NCBI RefSeq assembly: GCF_002904335.1
Contig: NZ_PPHF01000053.1
Span: forward strand, 1 to 64,000
Direction: 5' to 3'
DNA from: Amycolatopsis sp. CA-126428
GTDB taxonomy: Bacteria; Actinomycetota; Actinomycetes; Mycobacteriales; Pseudonocardiaceae
DNA: 64,000 nucleotides
Position numbers and translations under genes: made by a program. Below are positions 17,234-28,603 of this stretch, piece after piece (the first letter of the stretch is position 1; each line of letters opens with the position of its first letter). The notes under the pieces were generated by a model, which was not told the origin of the DNA, made no database searches, and saw nothing but the letters and a program-made list of their open reading frames with translations.

Positions 17234-18472
17234 GTGGGCCGCGCCGAACGATTCGACAGGCGACTCGAGAACCTGGTGGGGAACACTTTCGCGCGCATGT
17301 TCGGTGGCAACGTCGTCACGCAGGAAGTGGCGATCGCCCTGGAGCGGGAGAGTGAGGAGAACGTTCGTGAGCTGGCAGGCGGTCGGCAGCTCGCCCCCAA
17401 TCACTACATCGTGTCCCTGGGGGCGGCTGACCACGAGCGCATGGCCGGTGACGAGCAACGTGTCACCCAGGTGCTGGCCAAGGCGGTGGCGGAACACCTC
17501 GCCGCCGAAGGCCTGGACACCTATGGTGACGTCGTCGTATCACTCGAGCGCAACGAGGCGCTGCATACTGGACAGTTCAAGACCCGTTCGTCCGTCGATC
17601 CCGACGCCCGCCCCTCAGGCGCCGGTTCACCGCGGTCGGCACGACCCAGCAACGCAGGAGACCCAGCAATGAGCCAGCCCCCCGGCTACGGCCAATACGA
17701 CCAGGGTGACCCGTACGGCCAGCAGGGCCAGTACGGCTACGGACAGCAGGGTGGCCAGCAGCCCGGGTACGACCAGGGTTACGGCCAGCAGGGTGGATAC
17801 GACCAGTACGGCGGCCAGCAGCCCCAAGGCGGTGGCTACGACCAGTACGGTCAGCCGCAGCAGGGCGGCGGGTACGACCAGTACGGCCAGCAGCCCCAGG
17901 CCGGCTACGACCAGGGCTACGCCCAGCCCCAGGGTGGTGGCTACGACCAGGGCGGCTACCAGCAGCCGCAAGCCGGCGGCTACGACCAGGGCTACGGCCA
18001 GCCCCAGGGCGGCGGGTACGACCAGGGCGGCTACCAGCAGCAGGGTGGCTACGACCAGTACGGCCAGCAGCAGCCGCAAGGCGGGTACGACCAGTACGGC
18101 CAGCAGCAGGCGTACGGCCAGCCGGCCGCGGACCCGTACGCCCAGCAGCAGGGCGGCTACGGCCAGCCCGCGCCGGGTCGTCAGCTCGCGGCGAGCCTGC
18201 AGCTGGACGACGGCTCGAACCGCACGTACTCGCTGAAGCAGGGCGGGAACGTCGTGGGCCGGGGCCAGGACGCGGACTTCCGCCTGCCGGACACCGGGGT
18301 CTCGCGCCGTCACCTGGAGATCACCTGGGACGGCCAGAGCGCGACGCTCGCCGACATCGGCTCGACCAACGGCACGACCGTGAACGGCACCCCGGTCCAG
18401 ACCTGGCAGCTCGCCGACGGCGACGTCATCCGGGTGGGTCATTCGTCCCTCGTGTTCCGTACACAGGGCTGA
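17234..18472 (+). CDS. fhaA: FhaA, FHA-domain protein with DUF3662 N-terminus
   Basis: About 412 residues. I use the GTG at 17234, which has GAGGAGG nine bases upstream; an earlier GTG at 17216 overlaps this ribosome site. The N-terminal DUF3662 region (about 1-115, with [18 protein letters not shown]) is typical of FhaA. A long Gly/Gln/Tyr/Asp-rich repeat region follows (about 150-315). The C-terminal FHA domain (about 325-410) has [19 protein letters not shown] and STNGTTVNG, the phosphothreonine-binding loops. In mycobacteria FhaA is bound by PknB-type kinases and controls late cell-wall synthesis through MviN/FhaA; the linked kinases fit this role. Confidence 0.93.
   Translation: MGRAERFDRRLENLVGNTFARMFGGNVVTQEVAIALERESEENVRELAGGRQLAPNHYIVSLGAADHERMAGDEQRVTQVLAKAVAEHLAAEGLDTYGDVVVSLERNEALHTGQFKTRSSVDPDARPSGAGSPRSARPSNAGDPAMSQPPGYGQYDQGDPYGQQGQYGYGQQGGQQPGYDQGYGQQGGYDQYGGQQPQGGGYDQYGQPQQGGGYDQYGQQPQAGYDQGYAQPQGGGYDQGGYQQPQAGGYDQGYGQPQGGGYDQGGYQQQGGYDQYGQQQPQGGYDQYGQQQAYGQPAADPYAQQQGGYGQPAPGRQLAASLQLDDGSNRTYSLKQGGNVVGRGQDADFRLPDTGVSRRHLEITWDGQSATLADIGSTNGTTVNGTPVQTWQLADGDVIRVGHSSLVFRTQG
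17682..18177 (+). repeat. low-complexity Gly/Gln/Tyr/Asp repeat inside fhaA
   Basis: The DNA repeats short units encoding variations of [10 protein letters not shown] and GGYDQGYGQ, with codons GGC TAC GAC CAG recurring. The repeat spans some 165 residues between the two folded domains. Tandem units of this kind may vary in number between strains. Confidence 0.85.
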
Positions 18473-18572
18473 CTCAGGACCCGGAATACTGTTCCCGCAG
18501 AATTGACGTGCGGGGGGACCGCGGCGTACCCGCGTCGCGGCTGCACGGACGAGTCGGGAGCGGACACACCAA

Positions 18573-19034
18573 GTGCCAGAGCTGGTCGTACAACTCACCA
18601 GGGTGGGCTTCCTCGTGCTGCTCTGGCTCTTCGTGTTCGCCGCGCTCAGAGTCGTCCGGTCGGACCTCTACGCGGCATCGGGCATGCGCGTCCAGGTCCC
18701 GACCTTCGGGCGCAAGAAGGAGAAGAAGCCGCGCAACAGCAAGTCCCCGCAGCAGCTGCTGGTCACCCACGGCGCACTGGCGGGGACGCGCATCGCGCTG
18801 GACGGCCGGCCGATCCTGATCGGCCGGGCCGACGACTCCACGTTGGTGCTCGACGACGACTACGCGTCGACCCGGCACGCGCGGATCGCCCAGCGCGGTG
18901 AGGACTGGTACGTGGAAGATCTGGGCTCGACGAACGGGACGTATCTCGACCGGGCTAAGGTCACTGCACCCCTCCGGGTCCCGCTCGGAGTCCCCATCCG
19001 GATCGGCAAGACGGTGATCGAGCTTCGCCCATGA
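18573..19034 (+). CDS. fhaB: FhaB (FipA), membrane-anchored FHA-domain protein
   Basis: This 153-residue protein starts with GTG at 18573. One N-terminal transmembrane segment (VGFLVLLWLFVFAALRVV) is followed by a basic linker with KKEKKPRNSK and an FHA domain (about 60-150) with IGRADDSTLVLDDDYASTRHARI and GSTNGTYLD. The order matches FhaB of the mycobacterial pknAB cluster, where it links Ser/Thr kinase signalling to division. The stop overlaps the pstP start by four bases. The 100 bases after fhaA contain no clear terminator. Confidence 0.92.
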   Translation: MPELVVQLTRVGFLVLLWLFVFAALRVVRSDLYAASGMRVQVPTFGRKKEKKPRNSKSPQQLLVTHGALAGTRIALDGRPILIGRADDSTLVLDDDYASTRHARIAQRGEDWYVEDLGSTNGTYLDRAKVTAPLRVPLGVPIRIGKTVIELRP

Positions 19035-20428
19035 CTCTCGTCCTCCGCTACGCAGCCCGCAGCGACCGGGGCCTGGTGCGTTCGAGCAACCAGGACTCCG
19101 TGTACGCCGGCCCTCGCCTGCTCGCGCTCGCCGACGGCATGGGTGGGCACGCGGCGGGTGAAGTCGCCAGCAAGGTCGTCATCGCCTCCCTCGCCCCCCT
19201 CGACGACGACGAACCCCGTGACGACCTGCTCGCCCAGCTGCGCGAAGCGGTGGCGAACGGCAACGCCGCGATCGCCGAGCTCGTCTCGCAGGACCCCGAC
19301 CTCGACGGCATGGGCACCACGCTCACCGCCGTCCTGTTCGCCGGCACCCGGCTGGGGCTGGTCCACGTCGGCGACTCGCGCGCCTACCTCCTGCGCGGCG
19401 GTCAGTTCGCGCAGATCACGCGGGACGACAGCTTCGTCAACGAACTCTTGGAACAGGGCCGGATCACGCCCGAAGAGGCGGCGGTGCACCCGCAGCGGTC
19501 ACTGCTGCTCAAGGCGCTCACCGGCCACGAGGTCGAGCCGAGCCTGACCGTGCGCGAGGCCCGCTCCGGCGACCGTTACCTGATCTGCTCCGACGGCCTG
19601 TCCGGCATGGTCAGCGACGAGACGCTGGCCGAGGCCGTGCAGATCCCGGACCCGCAGCAGTGCGCGGACCGGATGATCGAGCTGGCGCTCAAGGGCGGCG
19701 GCACCGACAACGTCACGGTGATCATCGCCGACGTCGTCGACGTCGACTTCGGCGAGGACGCGCCCATCGTGGGCGGCGCCGCCGGGGACGGCAGCGACGA
19801 GCTGCACCAGGGCGACTCGCCCGCGGCCCGGGCCAGGGCGCTGACCCAGCCGCCGCCACAGCAGCGCCCGGACCTGCCGCAGCCCCAGGTGGACCCGAAG
19901 GCCAAGCGCCGGAAGCGGTTCCGCTGGCTGGCCGGAGCGCTCGTGGTCCTCGTGGTCCTCGCCGCGGCCGCCATCGCCACCCGCTACTTCGTGCTGAGTC
20001 AGTACTATGTCGGCGAGGGAGCGGACGGGGAGGTCGTGATCTACCGCGGCGTCCCCGGCAGCATTCTCGGCATCGACCTGCACGCCTACGAGCAAGGGTC
20101 CTGCCCGCCGAGCCAGGTGTGCACGGACAAGCTGCGCGTCACCCAGCTCCAGGAAGACGCGCGGCTGGCGGTGCAGAACGGCGTCAAGAAAGACAACCTC
20201 GACGAAGCGCGGAAGTACATCGACGACTTCCTGCAGCTGCGCAAGCGCCTGAACAACTGCGCGCCGGCGGGCGGCCAGCCGTCCACGACGCCAACCCCTT
20301 CGGTCACGCCGACGACGACTCCGTCGGCTCCGGCCGGCTCTACTGCTCCGTCGTCGGCGAACCAGCCAGCGGGGAGGGACTGCTCGACGCCGAGTTCGAC
20401 GGCACCGACGACGGGAGGCGGTAACTGA
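19031..20428 (+). CDS. pstP: PstP, PP2C-family Ser/Thr protein phosphatase
   Basis: This 465-residue phosphatase has the PPM metal-binding motifs at expected places: RSSNQDSVY, LADGMGGHAAGE, GTTLTAVLF, VGDSRAYLLR, SDGLSGMV and GGTDNVTVIIADV. The catalytic part covers residues 1-235. A Pro-rich linker, a transmembrane segment (about 300-322, ALVVLVVLAAAAIATRYF) and an extracytoplasmic part with a Thr/Ser/Pro-rich tail follow. It removes phosphate from targets of PknA and PknB in the cytoplasm. It overlaps fhaB by four bases and rodA by one base (TGATG). Confidence 0.95.
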   Translation: MTLVLRYAARSDRGLVRSSNQDSVYAGPRLLALADGMGGHAAGEVASKVVIASLAPLDDDEPRDDLLAQLREAVANGNAAIAELVSQDPDLDGMGTTLTAVLFAGTRLGLVHVGDSRAYLLRGGQFAQITRDDSFVNELLEQGRITPEEAAVHPQRSLLLKALTGHEVEPSLTVREARSGDRYLICSDGLSGMVSDETLAEAVQIPDPQQCADRMIELALKGGGTDNVTVIIADVVDVDFGEDAPIVGGAAGDGSDELHQGDSPAARARALTQPPPQQRPDLPQPQVDPKAKRRKRFRWLAGALVVLVVLAAAAIATRYFVLSQYYVGEGADGEVVIYRGVPGSILGIDLHAYEQGSCPPSQVCTDKLRVTQLQEDARLAVQNGVKKDNLDEARKYIDDFLQLRKRLNNCAPAGGQPSTTPTPSVTPTTTPSAPAGSTAPSSANQPAGRDCSTPSSTAPTTGGGN

Positions 20429-21915
20429 TGAGCCAGCCCGCCGCGCGCGCCGCCGAACCCCTCGCCGCGCAGTTCCAGACGAACCCGCCGCGCGAGGTCC
20501 CGACCCGCCGCAACACCGAACTGGTGCTGCTGGGGTTCGCGACGTTCATCGTCACCGTCGCGCTCGTCCTGGTGGAAGCGAACCAGGAGCAGGAACTCAC
20601 CACGTCGATCATCTGGCTCGGCCTGGCCTACCTCGGCGTGCTGACCGGCGCGCACCTGGCCGTCCGCAAGTGGGCGCCGTACGCCGATCCCGTGCTGCTC
20701 CCCTGCGTCGCGCTGCTGAACGGCATCGGGCTGGTGATGATCCACCGGATCGACCTGGCCCTGGCCGAACGCGCCACGCAGCAGGGCAAGGACTACACGC
20801 CGGCCGTCACCGCGCAGGTGCTGTTCACGGTGATCTCGCTGGTGTTCTTCGTCGTGGTGCTGATCGTGGTGAACGACCACCGCACGCTGACCCGCTACGG
20901 CTACACCGCGGGCCTGATCGGCATCGTCGCACTGGCGCTGCCCGCGCTGCTGCCGTCGAGCCTGTCCGAGGTCAACGGCGCCAAGGTGTGGCTGAAGCTG
21001 CCGTTCTTCTCGATCCAGCCGGGCGAGTTCGCCAAGATCCTGCTGATGATCTTCTTCGCCTCGTTCCTGGTGTCGAAGCGGGACCTGTTCATGGTGGCGG
21101 GCAAGAAGCTCGTCGGGGTCGAGCTGCCGCGCGCCCGCGACCTCGGCCCGATCTTGATCGCCGCGTTCGTCTGCATCGGCGTCCTGGTGTTCGAAAAGGA
21201 CCTCGGCACGTCGCTGCTGTTCTTCAGCGTCATCCTGGTGATGCTGTACGTCGCGACCGAGCGGGCCATCTGGGTCGTCCTGGGCCTCAGCTTCTTCGCC
21301 GTCGGCTGCGTGATCGCGTACAACCTCTTCACGCACGTCCAGCAGCGCGTGGCGAACTGGCTGGACCCGCTGGCCACCTACGACCAGGCCGGCGGCGGCT
21401 ACCAGCTCGCGCAGGGCCTGTTCGGGCTCGGCACCGGCGGCGTCGGCGGCACCGGGCTCGGCGCCGGGCGGCCGGACATGGTGCCCGAGGCCAACACCGA
21501 CTTCATCACCGCGTCGATCGGCGAGGAGCTCGGCTTCATCGGGCTGGCCGCGGTGCTGATGCTGTACTTGATGGTCGCCATGCGCGGCATGCGCAGCGCG
21601 CTCGCCGTGCGCGACACGTTCGGCAAGCTGCTCGGCGGCGGGCTCGCGTTCACCATGGTCATGCAGATCTTCGTCGTCGTCGGCGGAGTCACGAAACTCA
21701 TCCCGGAGACCGGTATCACCGCCCCGTTCCTGTCCAAGGGTGGTTCGTCGCTGCTCGCGAACTACATCCTGGTCGCGCTGCTGCTCCGCATCTCCGACGC
21801 GGCCCGCAAGCCGGCCTCGCGCCCGAAGCCGCAGCAGCAGCCGCAGGCCCCGATCGCGGAGGCGCACACCGTGCTCGTGCAGCGCCCGCCGGCGGACGGG
21901 GGTGCGCAGGCGTGA
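20428..21915 (+). CDS. rodA: RodA/FtsW-family SEDS glycan polymerase
   Basis: This 495-residue membrane protein has about ten hydrophobic segments. Family marks are VNGAKVWLKLPFFSIQPGEFAK, shown here only in part as KVWLKLPFFSIQPGEF, the periplasmic QLAQGLFGLGTGG stretch, ANTDFITASIGEELGF and the late SKGGSSLLANY motif. SEDS proteins polymerise lipid II and pair with a class B penicillin-binding protein; here that partner is encoded next and overlaps by four bases (GTGA). It acts in wall elongation or at the growing pole. Confidence 0.95.
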   Translation: MSQPAARAAEPLAAQFQTNPPREVPTRRNTELVLLGFATFIVTVALVLVEANQEQELTTSIIWLGLAYLGVLTGAHLAVRKWAPYADPVLLPCVALLNGIGLVMIHRIDLALAERATQQGKDYTPAVTAQVLFTVISLVFFVVVLIVVNDHRTLTRYGYTAGLIGIVALALPALLPSSLSEVNGAKVWLKLPFFSIQPGEFAKILLMIFFASFLVSKRDLFMVAGKKLVGVELPRARDLGPILIAAFVCIGVLVFEKDLGTSLLFFSVILVMLYVATERAIWVVLGLSFFAVGCVIAYNLFTHVQQRVANWLDPLATYDQAGGGYQLAQGLFGLGTGGVGGTGLGAGRPDMVPEANTDFITASIGEELGFIGLAAVLMLYLMVAMRGMRSALAVRDTFGKLLGGGLAFTMVMQIFVVVGGVTKLIPETGITAPFLSKGGSSLLANYILVALLLRISDAARKPASRPKPQQQPQAPIAEAHTVLVQRPPADGGAQA

Positions 21916-23381
21916 ACACCCCGCTCCGCAAGGTCGGCATGGCGATGCTCGTCATGGTCGTCCTGCTGCTCGCCAACGCCACGTACATCCAGGTGGTGAA
22001 GGCCGACGACTACCGCACCGACTCGCGCAACGCCCGGGTGCTCTACGACGAGTTCGCCCGCCAGCGCGGCAAGATCGTGTCGCAGGCCAACGGCGAGGTG
22101 CTGGCCGGCATCGACCCGTCGAACGACAAGTACAAGTACAAGCGGACCTACGCCGACGGCCCGATGTACGCGCCGGTCACCGGCTACTACTCGATCAACT
22201 ACGGCGCCGGCGGCCTGGAGCGCGCCGAGGACGACGTCCTCAACGGCTCCGACCCGCGGCTGTTCGTGCGCCGGCTGTCGGACATGGTCACCGGCCGCGA
22301 CCCGAGCGGCGGCAACGTCCGGCTGACCATCGACCCGGCCGTGCAGAAGGCCGCGTACGACCTGATGTCGCAGAAGAACTACACCGGTGCCGTCGTCGCG
22401 ATGGAGCCGAGCACCGGGCGGATCCTGGCGATGGTCTCGACGCCGTCGTACGACCCGAACCAGCTCGCTTCGCACACGTCGAAGGCGCAGTCCGACGCCT
22501 GGAACGCGAACAACAAGGACCCGAAGAAGCCCATGCTGAACCGGGCGATCTCCGAGACCTACCCGCCGGGTTCGACGATGAAGCTCGTCACCGCGGCGGC
22601 CGTGCTCGAAGACGGCAAGGGCCCGGACACCCCGGTCAGCCAGGAGCCGAACACCAAGCTCCCCGGCACGAACACCACGCTGGAGAACTACGGCGGCGAA
22701 ACCTGCCCGGGCAACACGTTCAAGGACGCGCTCGCGCACTCCTGCAACGTGCCGTTCGCGGAGTTCGCCGGCCAGCTCGGCCCGGACAAGATGAAGAAGA
22801 CGGCCGCGAACTTCGGCATCGGGCAGACCGACCTGACCGTGCCGATGAAGGTCGCGCCGTCGACGGTCGGCCCGCTCGACTCGCAGGGCGCGCTCTACCA
22901 GAGCGGGATCGGCCAGCGCGACGTCCGGCTGACCCCGCTGCAGGACTGCCTTCTCGCGGCCACCGTGGCCAACGGCGGGATGGCGATGAAGCCGCAGCTG
23001 GTGCAGTCGGTGCTGGCTCCCGACCTGTCGACGATCGAGGACTACAGTCCCACCGAGCTCACCGGCACCGCGGCGCTGTCATCGTCGAACGCCGCGATCC
23101 TCAAGGACATGATGATCGCTTCCGAGGGCTTCACCAAGGGTGGCGGAAAGCGCGCGGACATCAAGATCGCGTCGAAGACCGGCACCGCCGAGCACGGCAC
23201 GGACTCCAAGAACACCGCCCCACACGCCTGGTACACCGCCTTCGCCCCGGCCGACAGCCCGCAGATCGCGGTCGCGGTGATCGTCGAGGACGGCGGCAAC
23301 CGCGGCCTCGCGGCCACCGGCGGCACGGTCGCGGCGGAAATCGGCCGTGCGGCGATCAACGCGAAGCTCGGGGGTGGATAG
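21912..23381 (+). CDS. pbpA: PbpA, class B penicillin-binding protein (transpeptidase)
   Basis: About 489 residues starting with GTG at 21912, which overlaps the rodA stop; the longer open frame upstream is antisense or out-of-frame to rodA. One N-terminal membrane segment (MAMLVMVVLLLANATYI) is followed by a short dimer region and the transpeptidase domain. The three active-site motifs are visible: STMK at about 221, SCN at about 275 (ALAHSCNVPF) and KTGTAE at about 420. It cross-links peptidoglycan outside the membrane together with RodA. In mycobacteria it is needed for normal cell length and is a target of PknB. Confidence 0.95.
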   Translation: MNTPLRKVGMAMLVMVVLLLANATYIQVVKADDYRTDSRNARVLYDEFARQRGKIVSQANGEVLAGIDPSNDKYKYKRTYADGPMYAPVTGYYSINYGAGGLERAEDDVLNGSDPRLFVRRLSDMVTGRDPSGGNVRLTIDPAVQKAAYDLMSQKNYTGAVVAMEPSTGRILAMVSTPSYDPNQLASHTSKAQSDAWNANNKDPKKPMLNRAISETYPPGSTMKLVTAAAVLEDGKGPDTPVSQEPNTKLPGTNTTLENYGGETCPGNTFKDALAHSCNVPFAEFAGQLGPDKMKKTAANFGIGQTDLTVPMKVAPSTVGPLDSQGALYQSGIGQRDVRLTPLQDCLLAATVANGGMAMKPQLVQSVLAPDLSTIEDYSPTELTGTAALSSSNAAILKDMMIASEGFTKGGGKRADIKIASKTGTAEHGTDSKNTAPHAWYTAFAPADSPQIAVAVIVEDGGNRGLAATGGTVAAEIGRAAINAKLGGG

Positions 23382-23384
23382 CGC

Positions 23385-24727
23385 ATGCTGTCCTCCGGTC
23401 AGCTGCTGGCCGACCGCTACAAGCTGACGAGCCGGATCGCCGTCGGCGGGATGGGCGAGGTCTGGCAGGCCAGCGACACCCGGCTCGACCGGACCGTGGC
23501 CGTCAAGATCCTCAAGGCCGAACTCTCCGGCGACGCCGAGTTCCTCCACCGCTTCCGCACCGAAGCGCGGATGACGGCGTCCCTGAACCACCCCGGGATC
23601 GCCGCGGTGCACGACTACGGCGAGACCATCTTCGACGGCGACCTGCCGATCGCGTACCTGGTGATGGAGCTCGTCGACGGTGACCCGCTGGCCGGGTTGC
23701 TGGCCAAGCACGGGCGGCTGTCGGCGGAGTTCACCCTCGACATGCTCGAGCAGGCGGGCAACGCGCTGCAGGCCGCGCACTCCCACGGCCTGGTCCACCG
23801 CGACGTCAAGCCGGGCAACATCCTGGTGACGTCGGCCGGGCAGGTGAAGATAACCGACTTCGGCGTGGCGAAGGCGGCCGACGCGGCCCCGGTCACGCGG
23901 TCCGGCATGGTCATGGGCACCGCGCACTACATCGCCCCGGAGCAGGCGCTCGGGCAGCCGGCCGAGCCGGCGTCCGACGTCTACTCGCTGGCGGTGTGCG
24001 GCTACGAATGCCTCGCGGGGCACCGGCCGTTCCTGTCGGAGAACGCCGTGACGGTCGCGATGATGCACATCCGCGACATGCCGCCGCCGCTGCCGCCGGA
24101 CGTGCCGCCCGCGGCGCGCGCGGTGATCGAGGCGACCCTGATCAAGGACCCGCGGCAGCGCTACAACGACGGCGGCGAGTTCGCGGCCGCGGTCTCCGCG
24201 GTCCGCGCCGGGCTGCCGCTGCCCACGCCGTCCGGACTGGTGAACGCCACGTACGCGACCGGGCAGCAGCCCCAGCAACCGCCACCGCAGCAGATGCCGC
24301 CACCGCCGTCGATGCCGGTGCCGATACCCCCGCAGCAGCTTCCGCCGCAGCAGCAGATGCCGGGTGGCCCGCCGTCACCCGCGATGAACCCGATGATCGC
24401 CATCGGCCCGCCGTCCCGGCCGGCCCCGCGGCAGGTCATGCTGCCGGCCCCCCGGCGGAAGACGCAGTGGGGCTGGTGGGCGCTTCTCGCCGCGATCCTG
24501 CTCGTTGTCCTGGTCGCGGGCATCGTGCTGGTGGCGAAGATGCTGGGCGGCGGCAACGGCTCGCCGCCGCAGAACGGCCAGCCGCAGAGCCAGGTGGTCC
24601 CGGGCAGACAGGTGCCCGCGGAGCAGTCCTCGAGCGGCTACCCGGCGGACAGTCCCGGCACGACGACCGACGATGGCCGGCAAGGCATCATGACCACACC
24701 TTGGACGGAATGGAACGGCATCCAGAG

Positions 24728-24731
<4 letters not shown>
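23385..24731 (+). CDS. pknA: PknA, membrane Ser/Thr protein kinase
   Basis: This 448-residue kinase has the complete set of Hanks motifs: glycine loop [10 protein letters not shown], lysine in VAVKILKAE, catalytic [17 protein letters not shown] and the APEQ segment. The kinase domain (about 12-270) is followed by a Pro/Gln-rich juxtamembrane linker and one transmembrane segment (about 365-390). The extracytoplasmic tail is short and lacks PASTA repeats, as in mycobacterial PknA. It starts 4 bases after pbpA and overlaps pknB by four (ATGA). It phosphorylates division and wall-synthesis proteins. Confidence 0.95.
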
Positions 24732-26704
<1,973 letters not shown>

Positions 26705-26715
26705 CGAGCAACGAG

Positions 26716-26748
26716 AAAGGCCCGCACGGTTCGCCGTGCGGGCCTTTT
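26716..26748. terminator. terminator of the fhaA-pknB cluster
   Basis: A 14-bp stem (26716-26729 with 26734-26747) closed by a TTCG tetraloop is flanked by A and T runs. It can stop transcription from both sides: pknB from the left and the small convergent gene from the right. Confidence 0.92.
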
Positions 26749-26764
26749 CCGTCGGTCAGGAGGG

Positions 26765-27082
26765 TCAGGACTGGTCGAGGAACCCTTGCACGGCACCGAG
26801 AACCTGAGCGGCGTCGCTCGCGGCACCGAAATCGAGTTCGAGTTCCTCGGCGGCGCCCGAGCGTTTGACCTTCAGCGAGACGCGGGTTTCCCGGAACCGG
26901 CCCAGCCACGCGAAGAGCGAGCGGCAGAAGACGTCGGCGGAGGTGCTCGAAACGCCGACCACGACGGCGTCGAAGACCTGGACGCGGCCACGGAGTTCAT
27001 CTTCGCCGCGCAGCCAGTCGGCGAGTTCCGGAAGCTCGCCGCCGGAGTTCGGCACGGTGATCGCGACGATCCCAGCCGTCAC
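26765..27082 (-). CDS. small protein resembling effector-associated constant component EACC1
   Basis: This 105-residue acidic protein starts with GTG at 27082 after an AAGGGAGA ribosome site. The pattern (an N-terminal strand, ELADWLRGEDELRGRVQ, a middle loop, a second LFAWLGRFRE, then a strand pair and a short C-terminal helix) resembles the EACC1 family, small proteins that accompany effector/NLR-like systems in actinobacteria. This is a pattern match by eye and uncertain. No effector, protease or STAND ATPase gene is adjacent: neighbours are pknB (convergent) and an ABC exporter operon. It could equally be an unrelated small alpha/beta protein. Confidence 0.6.
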   Translation of the reverse strand: MTAGIVAITVPNSGGELPELADWLRGEDELRGRVQVFDAVVVGVSSTSADVFCRSLFAWLGRFRETRVSLKVKRSGAAEELELDFGAASDAAQVLGAVQGFLDQS

Positions 27083-27182
27083 CCGATCTCCCTTCGCCCA
27101 GAACCGGAGAGGCCCCGAACCTTAGTCGGCCGCGCGGTCCCACTGGAAGCCCGGGAAGGAAATCGAATTCTGCAATTTGCCG

Positions 27183-27824
27183 TCAGGACCGGCGGCTCAC
27201 GAGCGCTGAAACGGCGAAGTAGCTGACGGCCAGCATCGCCACCGCCGTCACCAGCGCCAAGACCAGCGGGCCGCCGACCGGCTCGTCGTCGGTCAGGGCG
27301 TGCAGCAGCGGGTGGACCAGGGGGATCTTCGCCAGCAGGACGACGACGAGCGTGATCACCGCGGCGAGCACCGTCCAGCCGATGCGGTGGACCAGCAGGC
27401 GCGAGCACGGGAGCGCGATGGCGATGCCCAGCACCGCGCACGCGAGGTGCGCGAGCAGCCCGATGCCGAGCGCGGACGGCTGGACCTTGAACGACTTGAG
27501 CGCCGACCACGCCTCGGTGATCGCGGTGAGGACCAGCGAACAGGCCAGCACGGTGAAGATCGCGCCGGTGATCATGCGGCGCCACCGGCGCGCGTGGCTC
27601 AAGGTCACCAGGCGCTGCACCGGGTCTTCGATGTCGAGCAGCGCGATCGTCAGCCAGCACGAGACGACCAGCAACCCGCCGGCGCTGACGCCGAACAGCG
27701 GCAACGGCGGCGAATGCGGGTCGGCGTAGAGGATCACGCACAGCGCGAGGTAGGTCAGCAGCGCCGGCAGGTACCGCTGCGAATGGCCGAGCAGGGCCAG
27801 GTAGTACCGCGTCAGGGCGAGCAC
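27183..27824 (-). CDS. membrane subunit of an ABC exporter
   Basis: About 213 residues starting with GTG at 27824 after GGAGGTGG. Hydrophobic segments cover most of the chain (for example LPALLTYLALCVILY, LLVVSCWLTIALLD, IFTVLACSLVL, GLLAHLACAVLGIAIAL, WTVLAAVITLVVVLLA and LALVTAVAMLAVSYFAV), so about six membrane helices. No family motif is recognised. It overlaps the preceding ATPase gene by 13 bases, which makes it the likely membrane partner of that ATPase. Substrate unknown. Confidence 0.72.
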   Translation of the reverse strand: MLALTRYYLALLGHSQRYLPALLTYLALCVILYADPHSPPLPLFGVSAGGLLVVSCWLTIALLDIEDPVQRLVTLSHARRWRRMITGAIFTVLACSLVLTAITEAWSALKSFKVQPSALGIGLLAHLACAVLGIAIALPCSRLLVHRIGWTVLAAVITLVVVLLAKIPLVHPLLHALTDDEPVGGPLVLALVTAVAMLAVSYFAVSALVSRRS

Positions 27825-28603
27825 GGCGCCACCTCCCGCACCGACCAGCCGTCTTCGAGCGCCCGCAACAGCACCGCGTCGACGCGGGCGACCTCGACCG
27901 TCAACACCACCTGCGGGCCTTCGGTGACGGCGTGCCGCACGCCGGGCTCGTCCGCCCAGCCGGTGCCGTCGCCGCGCAGGACGATCCGTGTGGTCGGCTC
28001 GGCGGTTTCCGCCGTGAGCCGTCCGGAATCCATGAGGTGGACGACGTCGGCGTGGTCGTGCACCACCTGCGGCCGGTGGTCGGTGAACACGACGCTCGCG
28101 CCCCGTGCCCGCGTCTCGGCGACGAGCTCGCCGAGGACGGCGTGCGTCCCGACGTCCAGCCCGGACCACGGCTCGTCGAGGATCAGCAGGTCGGGCCGGA
28201 CCATCACCGCTTGCGCGAGCCCGACTTTCTGCGCGTTGCCCTTGGACAGGGTGCGCAGCGGCGCCGTCGGGCCGCCGACGAGGGCGAGCCGTTCGAGCAG
28301 CGGATCGATCACCGAGAGGTCGGCGAGCCCGTGGATGCGCGCCATGTGCCGCAGGTAGGCGCGGGCGCCCATGCGCTGGCCGGCCGGGAAGCGGTCCGGC
28401 AGGTAGCCGATCCGCGGGGTGCCGGTGAGCGACCCGGTGGTCGCGTGCGAGACGCCGGCCATGATCCGCAGCAGCGTCGACTTCCCGGAGCCGTTGCTGC
28501 CGAGGATGCCGACGACGCGCCCGGGCTCGACGGTCAGGTCGACGTCGCGCAGGACGAAGTCACCGCGCCCGTACCGCTTGCCGACCCCCTCGAGCCGGAT
28601 CAC
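27812..28603 (-). CDS. ABC transporter ATP-binding protein
   Basis: About 263 residues starting with GTG at 28603, overlapping the trpG stop by four bases. Walker A is GSNGSGKST, the signature is the degenerate TLSKGNAQK, Walker B is LLILDEPWSGLD, and the switch residue is in FTDHRPQ. The lysine in place of glycine in the signature is common in ABC-2-type exporters. A C-terminal extension (about 40 residues, LTVEVARVDAVLL) may bind the membrane partner encoded next. Export substrate unknown. Confidence 0.85.
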   Translation of the reverse strand: MIRLEGVGKRYGRGDFVLRDVDLTVEPGRVVGILGSNGSGKSTLLRIMAGVSHATTGSLTGTPRIGYLPDRFPAGQRMGARAYLRHMARIHGLADLSVIDPLLERLALVGGPTAPLRTLSKGNAQKVGLAQAVMVRPDLLILDEPWSGLDVGTHAVLGELVAETRARGASVVFTDHRPQVVHDHADVVHLMDSGRLTAETAEPTTRIVLRGDGTGWADEPGVRHAVTEGPQVVLTVEVARVDAVLLRALEDGWSVREVAPCSP

